Assembly: GCA_963721725.1 (NCBI GenBank) | Contig: CAVRLX010000003.1 | Coordinates: 434,001-498,000 of the forward strand | Origin: RI-153 sp963721725 | Lineage (GTDB): Bacteria; Chloroflexota; Anaerolineae; Caldilineales; Caldilineaceae | DNA length: 64,000 nucleotides | Direction of reading: 5' to 3' | Shown: positions 1 to 9,071 of the stretch, one piece after another | How the letters are laid out: each line of letters begins with the position of its first letter | Position numbering within the stretch: the first letter of the stretch is position 1 | The notes under the pieces: model-generated | Told to the model about the DNA's origin: nothing | Seen by the model: only the letters and a program-made list of their open reading frames with translations | The model's database searches: none | Made by a program: the position numbers and the translations under genes

Positions 1-3000
1 GACAAGATCAACCGCATCAAGACCAAGGTGCAGACGGTGCCGGGCGCAGGCGCAAACGGCGGCAGCGCCACCTATACCACGGTCTATGACTATCTCGACA
101 GCGAGAACGCCGTGATCGTCACCAACCCCAACGGGCACAAGACCAAAACGGATCACGACGGGCTGGATCGCATCTATCAGACGGTGGTGGACGAGGGCGG
201 GCTGAACCTGATCACGACCTTCACCTACGACGCCAACGGCAACATTGTCACGCAGAAGGACGCCCAGAACGGCGACATTGACGTCACCTTCGAGTACGAC
301 GGTCTCAACCGCAAGACCCGCGCGGTCTATGTGGCTGTGTCGGCCACGGGCGGCACGGCAGAGGAGACCTTCTATTACGACGGTGACCACAACCTGGTCA
401 AATATGTCAACCGCCGTGGCATCGAGTTCAGCACGGACTATGACAACCTGGGCCGCGAACGCACCACAAGCATGGTGGAGAGCATCACCAACGGCGGCGA
501 TGAGTTGATCCTGAGCGAGACCGTCTACAGCGACGCCCAGGACAACGATGGGCTGCTACGCATCACGGGCTACGACGCCAACCGCAACGTCACCGTGACC
601 CGCTTCGACAGCCTGGGCCGCCCGGTGGAGATCGACGATCCCAACGCCAGCGGGCTGATCCGCTATGTCTATGACAACGTCAACAAACGTGCCCAGAGCG
701 ATAACCGTGGCTTCACGCTGAAGTACACCTACGACGGGGTCAACCGGCTGACCAAAACCGAGGAGTTCAACCTCCAGGATCAGCCTGTGGGCACGATGAC
801 CATGGAATACAAGGCGGCCGAGCGCCAGACCCTGAACACCGACCGCATGGGCATCGAAACGCTGACCCAACAGGATGCTCTGGGCCGGGTGATCGAAGTG
901 CGTCGCCGCAGCCCCAACATGACCGCGCACTACAACAGCAACGAGATCGTGTTGGAACGCTACGCCTACGACGCCGTGGGCAACGTGATCCGCTTCACCG
1001 ACGCCAATGGCAATCAGTTCCGCTACATCTATGACGGGGCCAACCGCAAGACGAGCCAGATCGACGGCGAGGGTTCGCCGGTGGCGGCCACCACAACGTG
1101 GACCTATGACAACGTGGGCAACATCCTCACGATGAAGGATGGCCGCACACACGACGCAGATTTCGACGTGAAGTACACCTACGACGCCCGCTATCGCCAG
1201 ATCACGGCCACGGACGGCGAAGGCAATGTCACCCAGTATGATTACGATGACGGCGATCTGCTGGTCAAGATCACCGAGCCGCTGGGCGACGATTATGTCA
1301 CTGAATACGCCTACGACGAGCAGGGCGAACTGCTCTCGGTGGATGAAACAGGCCGCGCCGACAACGATACCGTGGCCGGGGTGACCCGCTTCTTCTACGA
1401 CGGCAACCGCAACAAGATCGCCCAGCAGGACGCCAACGGCAACCTGATGACCTACAAGTACGACAGCCTCAACCAGTTGACGGCGACCTATCAGCACACC
1501 GAGCCGGGCACCCTGAGCAGCAGCACCGTGCGCGGCAGCGATCCCAAGGGGAGCAACTTCTATGGGGCGGCGGGCGGCGACGAGACCACGGCGCTGGTGT
1601 GGAGCTACGGCTACGACGGCAACGGCAACCAGACCAGCCTGACCGATGCCCGCGGCCAGCAGATGACCCTGAGCTACGATCACCTGGACCGGCTGCTGAC
1701 CAAGACCTACGTCAACCCGGCCCAGGCCAACCTGGACTTCCAGTTGCTGTCGACTGTCTACACCTACGATCCCAATGGCAACATTCTGTCGGTGACGGAG
1801 CAGAAGCGGCTGAACGGCAGCCCGGTCACCGAGAGCATTGTCCACACCTATGATCCGCTGGACCGGGTGCAGACGACGACACGCACGGATCACGATGGCC
1901 GCAGCAAGCTGATCGAGTTCGACTACGACGCCCAGGGCAACCGCACGCCGATCAAAGATGCCGACGGCGTGAGCACAAGCTACACCTATGACGTGCGCAA
2001 CCGGCTGGAGACGGTGACCACCGAAGCGGGGGTGACCACCTACACCTGGTGGCCGGACGGGCTGCTCAAGTCTGTGGCCTACCCGAACAACACGATCCAG
2101 GATCGCAGCATGGAAGACGCCTACGACGGCGCCGACCGCCTGCGCACGATTGAAAACCGCCGCACCGGCCCGGTGATCGAGGCCTATTCCAGCTTTGAAT
2201 ATCGCTACGATGCCAACGGCAACCGCACCGGCGCAACCGAGTTCCAGAATGCGCTGGCGGGCAGCGAGACGCTGACGACAACCTACGTCTACGATACACG
2301 CAATCAGCTCACAAGTGTGGACTATGGCAACGGCGCGGCGCTGGCCTACACCTATGACCGGGTGGGCAACCGCCTGAGCGAGGTCGGCATCGACCCGATT
2401 TCCGGCGCGGCGGTGAACCGCACCTATCGCTACGCCGCGCTCCCTGGCATGGAAAACGTGACCTATGACGGGGTCAACGCGCTGACACAGATCACCGACA
2501 ACGTGACACCGGCGCAGTCGATTGTCTACGAGTACGACGCCAACCTGAACCAGACCGCCAAAGTGCAAAACGGCGTGCGCGATAGCTATGTTTACAACAT
2601 TGCCGACCGCATGGTCGCCGCCACGGTGGACGGAACCACCACCCGCTTCGACTATGACGACGACGGTATGCGCCTGAAGAAAATGGGCGCGAGCAGCGAG
2701 ACCCGCTATCTCTACGACGGGCGCTCGGTGCTGCTGGAGTATGGGGCCAGCGGGGCGACGACGCACAAGTACAACTACGGCTACAACCTGCTCTCGCTCA
2801 CCGCGGTGAACGGGGCCAGCCGGGACAACCAGTTCTACCTCGTAGATGGTCTGGGCAGCACCGCCGATCTGGCCAATGCCAGCGGCAACCTGACCCAGAG
2901 CTACCGCTACGATGCCTGGGGCCGTGTGTGGAAAGACGAGGGCACGAGCAGCAACCAGCGCCAGTACACCGGCCACTATCACGACGACGAGACCGGGCTG

Positions 3001-3459
3001 GACTACTTCGGGGCGCGCTACTACGACAGCGAGATCGGGCGCTTCCTGAGCCAGGATAACTACGCCGGCGAGCAGGGGACACCACCCAGCCTGCACCGCT
3101 ATCTTTACGCCTACGGCAACCCGCTGCGCTGGGTAGACCTCACCGGCTACTCGTCGGAAGAGGCCAACGCCCGCACCGCGGTGGTGGAAGAGCGAGAACA
3201 CAACCATGATTCGCCGCGGCGGCTACAGCCAGATCACGGCTACGGGCGGAGCGGCGCATGGGCTGGCCATGTGGGTCAACGGCGAGAGCCGGGGCGAGGC
3301 CGGGGCCGAACCTGCCGAGTATACGGGGCCGCTGGGCTGGACCGCTGGCGACATTGCCCGCCGTGTGGAGCGCTGGAACAACAACAAAATGGAAGAGCTA
3401 CAGGCCTGGGTCAGCGAAGATCCCGACTCCACCGGGCGCGCTGTGTGGGCTGCGATTGA
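1..3459 (+). CDS. Rhs/YD-repeat protein, 5'-truncated by window edge
   Basis: The frame is open from base 1, so the gene starts upstream of the window. More than 1,100 residues consist of YD repeats (recurring YDANGN, YDGLNR and YTYD motifs) that in the Rhs/Tc-toxin family build a hollow beta-cage shell. The conserved Rhs core end is visible near nt 2910-3150, with YDAWGRV, GLDYFGARYYDS, GRFLSQD and LYAYGNPLRWVD in order. After LTGYSSEEAN (about nt 3165) the frame degenerates into Arg-rich low-complexity sequence, and the convincing continuation is in the +2 frame (3206-4309). The family encapsulates a C-terminal toxin delivered between cells or to a host. No secretion or VgrG/PAAR gene is visible in the window. 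The 3' boundary given is the stop of this frame; the true product probably shifts frame near 3170-3205. Confidence 0.9.
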   Translation, partial: DKINRIKTKVQTVPGAGANGGSATYTTVYDYLDSENAVIVTNPNGHKTKTDHDGLDRIYQTVVDEGGLNLITTFTYDANGNIVTQKDAQNGDIDVTFEYDGLNRKTRAVYVAVSATGGTAEETFYYDGDHNLVKYVNRRGIEFSTDYDNLGRERTTSMVESITNGGDELILSETVYSDAQDNDGLLRITGYDANRNVTVTRFDSLGRPVEIDDPNASGLIRYVYDNVNKRAQSDNRGFTLKYTYDGVNRLTKTEEFNLQDQPVGTMTMEYKAAERQTLNTDRMGIETLTQQDALGRVIEVRRRSPNMTAHYNSNEIVLERYAYDAVGNVIRFTDANGNQFRYIYDGANRKTSQIDGEGSPVAATTTWTYDNVGNILTMKDGRTHDADFDVKYTYDARYRQITATDGEGNVTQYDYDDGDLLVKITEPLGDDYVTEYAYDEQGELLSVDETGRADNDTVAGVTRFFYDGNRNKIAQQDANGNLMTYKYDSLNQLTATYQHTEPGTLSSSTVRGSDPKGSNFYGAAGGDETTALVWSYGYDGNGNQTSLTDARGQQMTLSYDHLDRLLTKTYVNPAQANLDFQLLSTVYTYDPNGNILSVTEQKRLNGSPVTESIVHTYDPLDRVQTTTRTDHDGRSKLIEFDYDAQGNRTPIKDADGVSTSYTYDVRNRLETVTTEAGVTTYTWWPDGLLKSVAYPNNTIQDRSMEDAYDGADRLRTIENRRTGPVIEAYSSFEYRYDANGNRTGATEFQNALAGSETLTTTYVYDTRNQLTSVDYGNGAALAYTYDRVGNRLSEVGIDPISGAAVNRTYRYAALPGMENVTYDGVNALTQITDNVTPAQSIVYEYDANLNQTAKVQNGVRDSYVYNIADRMVAATVDGTTTRFDYDDDGMRLKKMGASSETRYLYDGRSVLLEYGASGATTHKYNYGYNLLSLTAVNGASRDNQFYLVDGLGSTADLANASGNLTQSYRYDAWGRVWKDEGTSSNQRQYTGHYHDDETGLDYFGARYYDSEIGRFLSQDNYAGEQGTPPSLHRYLYAYGNPLRWVDLTGYSSEEANARTAVVEEREHNHDSPRRLQPDHGYGRSGAWAGHVGQRREPGRGRGRTCRVYGAAGLDRWRHCPPCGALEQQQNGRATGLGQRRSRLHRARCVGCD

Positions 3460-4309
3460 GTCGGCTGGCTCGAACTTCGCCGCCGCCATGGTCGATCCGC
3501 TCAAGTTGGGCGAAGGCGCAGCCCAGGGCGGTGTCGAGGGCTGGGTCACCGATGCCTTCCGGGCGTTGGATCTCTTCACGTCGATCCGCGGCGGTTTCCG
3601 CGCCGTAGGCCGTCTGGAAGGCGCGACCTTCAAGACTTTGAAACGGTATGGGCAGAAGATCGCGCCACAGAATGTGCTGACCTTCCGCGAAAAAGTGGCC
3701 TGGCGCACCGTGCTCAAGGATCGCTACGCTGCCGGTGTGCGTGCAGTCGATCCGCTCACAGGCATGGGTTCACGGCTGGCTGCCGAACAGGGCATCCTGC
3801 CCAAGCCGCTGACCGTGGGTGGCAAGTCACGGTGGGGAACTACCGAAGCGCTTGAGAAATTCGGTGGCTTTGATGATATGAAGATTCTGAACACCTACCG
3901 CAGCGATGCTGATCTGGCCTTCGTGTGGGATCGGCAACGGGGCCGCTATCTAACGGAAACAGAGGTGCAGAAGGAGATTATCGCGCCGATTAACGCTCGG
4001 TTGCCCAAGCACATGCACATCCAACATGGTGCCCACTTCAACGCATGGGAAGGCAGCGCCGGCAAAGGCACGCTGAACTGGGAAAACTACGGCAAGAAGC
4101 CGGGCAACCCCGGCCCGGTGGCGCTCATGGACGGCCGCGGCGAGATCAAGATGATGAGCGCCAAGCAGATGAAGGCCCAGGCCTTGCGCGACGGTCTGCC
4201 CTGGCACCCATACTGGGACAAGGTTGAATCGCTCTGGCTGCCCGCTGCCATTGAAATGAGCCGGACGGCGGTGAAATCTATGCTATTGAAGCAGTTGTAT
4301 CAGGATTAA
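3206..4309 (+). CDS. Variable C-terminal (toxin-tip) region of the Rhs gene, out of frame
   Basis: This 367-codon frame overlaps the end of the Rhs core and is probably its continuation. In-frame sequence reaches back only to a stop at 3134. Coding character starts around GGYSQITATGGAAHG, then a helical, Ala/Gly-rich segment (about residues 60-180). The last 150 residues form a compact domain with YRSDADLAFVWDRQRGRY, a His cluster (KHMHIQHGAHFNAW) and a basic GKKPGNPG stretch. I do not recognise the fold; the His cluster would suit a metal-dependent nuclease or hydrolase, but that is a guess. No small immunity-type gene follows before the terminator at 4311. Either an indel separates core and tip, or the tip is a displaced cassette. 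Confidence 0.6.
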   Translation: MIRRGGYSQITATGGAAHGLAMWVNGESRGEAGAEPAEYTGPLGWTAGDIARRVERWNNNKMEELQAWVSEDPDSTGRAVWAAIESAGSNFAAAMVDPLKLGEGAAQGGVEGWVTDAFRALDLFTSIRGGFRAVGRLEGATFKTLKRYGQKIAPQNVLTFREKVAWRTVLKDRYAAGVRAVDPLTGMGSRLAAEQGILPKPLTVGGKSRWGTTEALEKFGGFDDMKILNTYRSDADLAFVWDRQRGRYLTETEVQKEIIAPINARLPKHMHIQHGAHFNAWEGSAGKGTLNWENYGKKPGNPGPVALMDGRGEIKMMSAKQMKAQALRDGLPWHPYWDKVESLWLPAAIEMSRTAVKSMLLKQLYQD

Positions 4310-4310
4310 C

Positions 4311-4354
4311 AAAAAGAGCCGCCAGGTTTTCGGAAACATGGCGGCTCTTTTTGG
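4311..4354 (+). terminator. Rho-independent terminator after Rhs gene
   Basis: A 14-bp stem (AAAAAGAGCCGCCA pairing with TGGCGGCTCTTTTT) starts 1 nt after the Rhs stop codon and ends in a T-run. It is almost symmetrical and could work in both directions. Confidence 0.85.
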
Positions 4355-4470
4355 ATTTACACTAGGGTTTGTCCCCATGATGATTGGAATCTACACCCCT
4401 TTTTCGTGGGGGCGACAGGTGGATGCTAGGGGCAGAATCTTCACTAGTAGACACAACAAAGGAGCATCTT

Positions 4471-4992
4471 ATGGAAAGCAAAGCCAAATTTCTGGGCCAT
4501 CCCATCCATCCGATTCTCATCGTCTTTCCGCTGGGGCTGTTGGGGGCAGCGGTAGTCTTTGATCTGCTCTCGTTGTTGCTGGATGTAGAAGCCCTCGCCT
4601 TGGTGGGCTATTGGAACATTGCGGGTGGCGTCATTATGGGATTGGTGGCGGCCATCTTCGGCCTGATTGATTACTTGGCGATCCCAAGTGGCACACGCGC
4701 CAAATCGGTGGGACGCTGGCACGGCCTGGGCAACGTCGTGGTTATAGCGCTCTTTGCGGTGGCTTGGTTCCTGCGCCGGGATGATGCCGCTCACCTGCCC
4801 ACCACGCTGCCCCTGGTGCTGGAGATTGGTGCATTGTTGCTGGCCCTGGTCACCGGCTGGCTGGGCGGTGAACTGGTGGATCGGCTTGGCGTAGGCGTGG
4901 ATCCCGGGGCGAATCTAAATGCGCCGAGTTCACTCTCGGGGTTGCCCGCCGCCAGCGGCACACAGCAACAGGCTTCACGCCAACGGCGATAA
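4471..4992 (+). CDS. DUF2231 family membrane protein
   Basis: A 173-residue integral membrane protein with the DUF2231 signature GHPIHPILIVFPLG at residues 9-22 and four hydrophobic segments (about 14-37, 45-68, 85-103, 112-130), ending in a hydrophilic tail rich in Ser, Gln and Arg. ATG 4471 is chosen over upstream in-frame starts because AAAGGAG lies just before it and the conserved motif follows at once. Function in the family is unknown; relatives are often found next to redox or cytochrome-like membrane genes. It stands alone between two terminators, so it is probably monocistronic. Confidence 0.85.
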   Translation: MESKAKFLGHPIHPILIVFPLGLLGAAVVFDLLSLLLDVEALALVGYWNIAGGVIMGLVAAIFGLIDYLAIPSGTRAKSVGRWHGLGNVVVIALFAVAWFLRRDDAAHLPTTLPLVLEIGALLLALVTGWLGGELVDRLGVGVDPGANLNAPSSLSGLPAASGTQQQASRQRR

Positions 4993-4997
4993 AAGTG

Positions 4998-5034
4998 GAG
5001 CGGCCACGTTTTCAGAAAACGTGGCCGCTCTTTA
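4998..5034 (+). terminator. Terminator after DUF2231 gene
   Basis: The stem AGCGGCCACGTTTT / AAAACGTGGCCGCT with a short loop is followed by CTTTAGTT, 6 nt after the stop. Confidence 0.8.
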
Positions 5035-5103
5035 GTTCCCCCATCTTCTCTTTTAGAACCAACTGAAGGGCAAGGAGAGATGTTCCTTACGAAAGCGCCG
5101 TGA

Positions 5104-5133
5104 TTGAAGCAGTAAAATTCTCTGTGCTATAGT
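5104..5133 (+). promoter_or_regulatory. Putative sigma-70 promoter of halogenase-like gene
   Basis: TTGAAG at 5104-5109 and TATAGT at 5128-5133 are separated by 18 nt and lie about 60 nt before the start codon. Pattern match only. Confidence 0.4.
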
Positions 5134-5195
5134 GAGTAGGCGGGGTGGAAGAGATGCGCCGCTTTTTATGAAGTGCATAAGGAGAAATTCAGGGT

Positions 5196-6899
5196 ATGGG
5201 CAGCACAGAGAATCGTTCGGAAACGCAGTATGACGTGGCGATTATTGGCTCTGGCATCACCGGCTCCACGCTGGCGGCGATCTTGGCTCGGCATGGCGTG
5301 CGTGTGATCGTCTTTGAGGCGGGGCAGCACCCCAAGTTTGCCGTGGGCGAATCGATGATCTTGGAGACATCCGAGACCATCCGCGCCGTGGCCGAATTTT
5401 TCGACATCCCCGAACTGGCCTACTACAGTTCGGAAAATTACTTTGACTATATCGGCACGTCGCACGGCGTCAAGCGCCACTTTAGCTATCTGCACCACAC
5501 ACCGGGGCAGGTGCAGCGCCCCGACCGCAGCCTACAAGCGGTCATCCCCAAAGAGCCACACGGCCATGAGTTGCACCTCTATCGCCAGGACAGCGACTCG
5601 TATCTGACCACACTGGCGATCTCCTACGGCGCGGAGATTTTACAAAACACCAAAGTGCAAACTGTACAGGTTACGCCCGACGGCGTCACCGTCAGCCTGC
5701 CCGATGGCCGCACCTTTGGGGCCGATTATATTGTGGACGCCGGCGGCTTTCGCTCGCCCCTGGCTGATCAATTTGGCCTGCGCGACATGAACTTACAGGC
5801 CCACTCGCGCACCATCTTCACCCATATGGTGGACGTACCTTGCTTTCATGAGGTGGCCGCCTCGGTGCAGACCTATGGCCTGCCCTTCCGCGTCTCCGAA
5901 GGCACGCTGCACCACATCTTCAAAGGCGGCTGGCTCTGGATCATCCCCTTTGACAACCACGACCGCTCCACCAATCCCCTGTGCAGCGTGGGGCTGCAAG
6001 TGGACCCGCGCCTCTATCCCGAACAGAGCCATCTTTCGCCCGAAGAGGAGTTTAACCAGATCGTCGGCCAGTTCCCCAGCATGGCCGCGCAACTGAAAAC
6101 GGCGCGGGCCGTGCGGCCCTGGGTACGCACCGGTCGGCTACAATTTTCCTCTAAACAGGCAGTGGGGGATCGTTGGGCGCTGCTCGGCCACGCCGCCGGC
6201 TTTATTGATCCGCTCTATTCCAAAGGGCTGTACACCTCCTTTATGAGCCTCTCGGTGCTGGCAAATCTGTTGCTGGATGCGCGCGCCGATGGCGACTATT
6301 CGGCGGCGCGCTTTGCGCCGTTGGAAGAGTTGACCCTTTCGTTTGTACGCACCAATGACCGACTGGTGGCGAATTCGTTCAAAGCCTGGGGCGATTATCG
6401 TCTGTGGAAGGTCTACGCCATTCTGTGGCTGCTGGGGGCCTATCTGGAATATGTCAAGCTGCTGAGTGTCCGCGCCCGATCCACCAATCGCCACGAATAT
6501 TTTGACCAAGTACGCCATCTCAAATTGGCGGGCGGTGGCTTTGCTGAGTTCGATAGTCTGTCGGAGCGGATCAACAGCATTATGGAAGCGGTGGATGTAG
6601 ACAACGATGCCGCCGTGCAGACCGCCGCCGCCGAGATGCACGCCATCTTCAGCGCCGTGCCGTGGATGCCCCACGCCTATCGGGAACTACTCAAGGGCAA
6701 AAATCATCTGCCCGCCAACAAGCTGCGCCTCAGCCTCTTCAACGAGGACGAGGGCTTCTTGGGCCAGGGTTCATACCGTCGCCACTTCTTCGGTGACCGC
6801 TCCATGACCGATGTGGTACGGCTTTTTGTCAAAGAGAAGATGAAATACTCGACGCTGGGCGTCAAAGCGGGACAGAAACTCTCTGCACTCCGCGTGTAA
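5196..6899 (+). CDS. Flavin-dependent halogenase-like FAD oxidoreductase
   Basis: A 567-residue flavoprotein with the N-terminal dinucleotide-binding motif GSGITG (residues 18-23), an FAD acidic residue in VIVFEAG (about 37-43), and the motif GWLWIIP at 245-251. That motif matches the GWxWxIP signature separating flavin-dependent halogenases from ordinary monooxygenases. A lysine at residue 93 (GVKRHF) lies in the region where family members carry the catalytic lysine that forms the chloramine, but I cannot align it with certainty. GHAAGFIDPLYSKG (about 328-341) is the C-terminal FAD pyrophosphate region. AAGGAG precedes ATG 5196 by 11 nt. No flavin reductase or biosynthetic cluster is adjacent, so the substrate is unknown. 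A non-halogenating hydroxylase of the same family is possible. Confidence 0.75.
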   Translation: MGSTENRSETQYDVAIIGSGITGSTLAAILARHGVRVIVFEAGQHPKFAVGESMILETSETIRAVAEFFDIPELAYYSSENYFDYIGTSHGVKRHFSYLHHTPGQVQRPDRSLQAVIPKEPHGHELHLYRQDSDSYLTTLAISYGAEILQNTKVQTVQVTPDGVTVSLPDGRTFGADYIVDAGGFRSPLADQFGLRDMNLQAHSRTIFTHMVDVPCFHEVAASVQTYGLPFRVSEGTLHHIFKGGWLWIIPFDNHDRSTNPLCSVGLQVDPRLYPEQSHLSPEEEFNQIVGQFPSMAAQLKTARAVRPWVRTGRLQFSSKQAVGDRWALLGHAAGFIDPLYSKGLYTSFMSLSVLANLLLDARADGDYSAARFAPLEELTLSFVRTNDRLVANSFKAWGDYRLWKVYAILWLLGAYLEYVKLLSVRARSTNRHEYFDQVRHLKLAGGGFAEFDSLSERINSIMEAVDVDNDAAVQTAAAEMHAIFSAVPWMPHAYRELLKGKNHLPANKLRLSLFNEDEGFLGQGSYRRHFFGDRSMTDVVRLFVKEKMKYSTLGVKAGQKLSALRV

Positions 6900-7165
6900 G
6901 CCAAGCGATGCCCAGAAACCAGCGCTCCACGAAGCTACACAAATTTGCACGAAAAAGAACGCCCTTCGTGTTGTCTTTGTGTAGCTTCGTGGATCACCAT
7001 TTCCTATTGCGATAGCACAAAAAGCCAAAATAGTATTGTAGTGGACCTTCCGAAAATCTGACACCCCTCACGCATTTGTTGGATGATTTTCCTTTTGGTA
7101 TACTCCCCACTCGTGCGGAAGATAAAAACGTACTACTGTCATCCACTTGACACCTGTTTATACCC
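6900..7165. repeat. Intergenic region with long inverted repeat
   Basis: The part before the leader element and FtsB-like gene. CCACGAAGCTACACAAA (about 6928) is the exact inverse of TTTGTGTAGCTTCGTGG (about 6977), so the two can pair as a 17-bp stem around about 32 nt. Similar 'cttcgtg' sequence recurs near 40085, which suggests a dispersed degenerate repeat that may also end transcription of the halogenase-like gene. No coding sequence is visible. Confidence 0.5.
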
Positions 7166-7230
7166 AGCAGCGCCACAAACGACATTTCTTCTCTTTGAAA
7201 ACTGTCATCGTGTGCTGCTGCGGAGTATAT
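7166..7230 (+). promoter_or_regulatory. Structured leader element, copy 1 (upstream of FtsB-like gene)
   Basis: GCAGCGCCACAAACGAC pairs imperfectly with a downstream GTC-ATCGTGTGCTGCTGC arm around a loop containing CTCTTTGAAAA. A second copy lies at 28686-28749. The two share both arms, the TTCTTTGA-like loop and the trailing GCGGAGTA, while a C in the stem here is a G in the other copy with a matching change on the opposite arm. TATAAT overlaps the 3' end at 7228-7233, so this copy could also be a promoter operator. Confidence 0.5.
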
Positions 7231-7265
7231 AATCAGAGCCAGCACTTCACAGCAAAGAGGGCATT

Positions 7266-7676
7266 ATGCAAAGAGACCAAAATGATGAGCGTGCCCGATC
7301 CTCGGTGATTCTGATTGCAACGGTTTTGGTTGTGCTGGCCTTCTTGTTTAGCTACACAGAGCGCACGGCTCAGCTCTTTTCGGTGCGTGCCCAGCTCACC
7401 CGCCATCAAGATGATATTGCCTGGGCCAAACAATGGAATCTGCAACTCCAGGATGAACTTCATTATTACCAAAGCCCGGAATATGTGGCGGAGATTGCCC
7501 GGTCTGAGCTTGGTTTTGTGCAGCCTGGAGACGATGTCTATGTGGTTTTGCCTGATCCCAACCAAACCGCCGCCCGTTCGACCGCCGCCGAGACGCTGAG
7601 CCTCGCCCCTGCGGCGAGCGACACCCAGCGTTCATCCCCGCTCAGCATCGAGTGGTGGTACGCAATTTTTCGCTGA
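7266..7676 (+). CDS. FtsB/DivIC-family septum formation initiator
   Basis: A 136-residue bitopic protein: short basic N-terminus, one transmembrane helix (about residues 13-31), a coiled-coil segment (about 38-65), then the family signature YYQSPEYVAEIARSELGFVQPGD (split by the helix end near residue 70). This architecture belongs to FtsB/DivIC, which joins FtsL and FtsQ/DivIB in the divisome at the cytoplasmic membrane. The last 45 residues are Ala/Thr/Pro-rich and look disordered. The ORF begins right after the structured leader and a TATAAT box. It is followed by a tRNA cluster. The exact subfamily (FtsB or DivIC) cannot be settled from sequence alone. Confidence 0.8.
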   Translation: MQRDQNDERARSSVILIATVLVVLAFLFSYTERTAQLFSVRAQLTRHQDDIAWAKQWNLQLQDELHYYQSPEYVAEIARSELGFVQPGDDVYVVLPDPNQTAARSTAAETLSLAPAASDTQRSSPLSIEWWYAIFR

Positions 7677-7762
7677 GTTCAGCAGAACACAATTCTTATT
7701 GGATTCGTCAAGCCGCCTTATTTGACTTTCGGCCCATGCCCTGATAAGATACCTTCTACTAA

Positions 7763-7834
<72 letters not shown>

Positions 7835-7840
7835 CTCACA

Positions 7841-7864
7841 GCCGTCGGTCGGATGACCGACGGC
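7841..7864 (+). terminator. Hairpin between fMet and Met tRNAs
   Basis: A perfect 10-bp stem GCCGTCGGTC/GACCGACGGC with loop GGAT. There is no T-run, so it may be a processing site, not a terminator. Confidence 0.5.
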
Positions 7865-7872
7865 TTCCATAT

Positions 7873-7947
<75 letters not shown>

Positions 7948-8047
7948 TTTGTTGCTTTGCCCCCTGTACCACGGCTACGCCGGGACAGGGGGAGAAGGTT
8001 TCGGTCCCAGCAAAGCTGTGGTACAGAAACAAAACAAAAATCATCGT

Positions 8048-8122
<75 letters not shown>

Positions 8123-8134
8123 AAGAATCGTTTA

Positions 8135-8168
8135 GAGAAGACCGCTTGTTAGCACAAGCGGTCTTCTC
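8135..8168 (+). terminator. Strong hairpin after tRNA cluster
   Basis: A perfect 15-bp stem GAGAAGACCGCTTGT/ACAAGCGGTCTTCTC with a 4-nt loop ends the Met tRNA cluster. No T-run follows, but the position suits termination or 3' processing. Confidence 0.65.
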
Positions 8169-8255
8169 GCGTCTACCCACCACAGTAGCGGTTCATCTGT
8201 GGTATGGTATGGATGCCAGCGAAAATCACTGTTATTCGTCAAAGAGGAGCCTGTT

Positions 8256-9044
8256 ATGAACCTACGTCCCATTGTGATCACATGCTTGGTGGCGCTGTTA
8301 TGGCTGGGCGGCTGTGATCTGCCTGATCTGCCGGGCCAAATTCCCGACCTGCCGACGCTGGACGACATGCCCAACATTGTGCGCGAATTGGGCCTGCCCG
8401 ATCTGGGCAGCATCCCCAATCTGCCGGACATTGCCGACCTGCCCAGCCTCAACCTCGGCCCCACTGCGCTGGGGTTGACAGGTCCCACCGAACGCGGCAT
8501 CAACGTGGGCGAGCGCATCCCCGGCACCGATATTGAACTGGTGGGGATCGGCGAGGGCGGGGCGGAATTTCGGATTGCCGGGCAACGCAGTCTGCGCCGT
8601 GTGGGCGATTCGCTGGATTTCACCGGGGCGTGGCCGGGGGTGAGCGGCGTCGAGTATACGCTGCGTCTGCGCATCTATACCATTATCGGCAACAGCGTGC
8701 GCGCGGCGGGCGTCCAACAGTTTGTCATCCACACTATCAGCCCCAGCCAGGCAACGACTGCGCCCCAGGGCAATACCATCAAGATCCCTTATACGGCTGC
8801 TGCCGGGCCAGGGCAGCCTTTCAAAGGCTTGACCTATCGTTATGTGGGCCAGGAAGAGCGCGGCGCACAGATTGACGGGCTGCCGGCCAACGACTACGCC
8901 TTTTTTAAAGTGGGCGACAGCGTGCGGTGGCGCGGCTTTTTGCGCCCCGACCTGCCCATCGAGTACGATCTGCGTGTGCTGTTTTATAATGATTCCACGT
9001 TGCAACTGGGTGGCATTGCCACGCTACAACTGCCTGGGCAATAG
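8256..9044 (+). CDS. Secreted lipoprotein with Leu-Pro-Asp repeats
   Basis: ATG 8256 follows AAAGAGGAG and begins a type II signal peptide ending in the lipobox LGGC (Cys at residue 20), so the protein should be lipidated and exported. Residues 20-75 are a run of short LPDLP, IPDLP and LPDI repeats, a flexible low-complexity spacer. The remaining 190 residues are beta-rich, with two similar halves (around VGERIPGTDIELV and VGDSVRWRGFLRP). No known domain is recognised. The next gene begins 28 nt downstream, so the two probably form a transcription unit for envelope proteins. Confidence 0.75.
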   Translation: MNLRPIVITCLVALLWLGGCDLPDLPGQIPDLPTLDDMPNIVRELGLPDLGSIPNLPDIADLPSLNLGPTALGLTGPTERGINVGERIPGTDIELVGIGEGGAEFRIAGQRSLRRVGDSLDFTGAWPGVSGVEYTLRLRIYTIIGNSVRAAGVQQFVIHTISPSQATTAPQGNTIKIPYTAAAGPGQPFKGLTYRYVGQEERGAQIDGLPANDYAFFKVGDSVRWRGFLRPDLPIEYDLRVLFYNDSTLQLGGIATLQLPGQ

Positions 9045-9071
9045 CCTGGTGCGGACCGAAGGAAGAAGATT

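Noticed and set aside
556..3207. 883-codon minus-strand open frame opposite the Rhs gene
   Set aside because: Shadow of the GC-rich Rhs repeats: Val/Ile/Ala/His-biased, with no domain.
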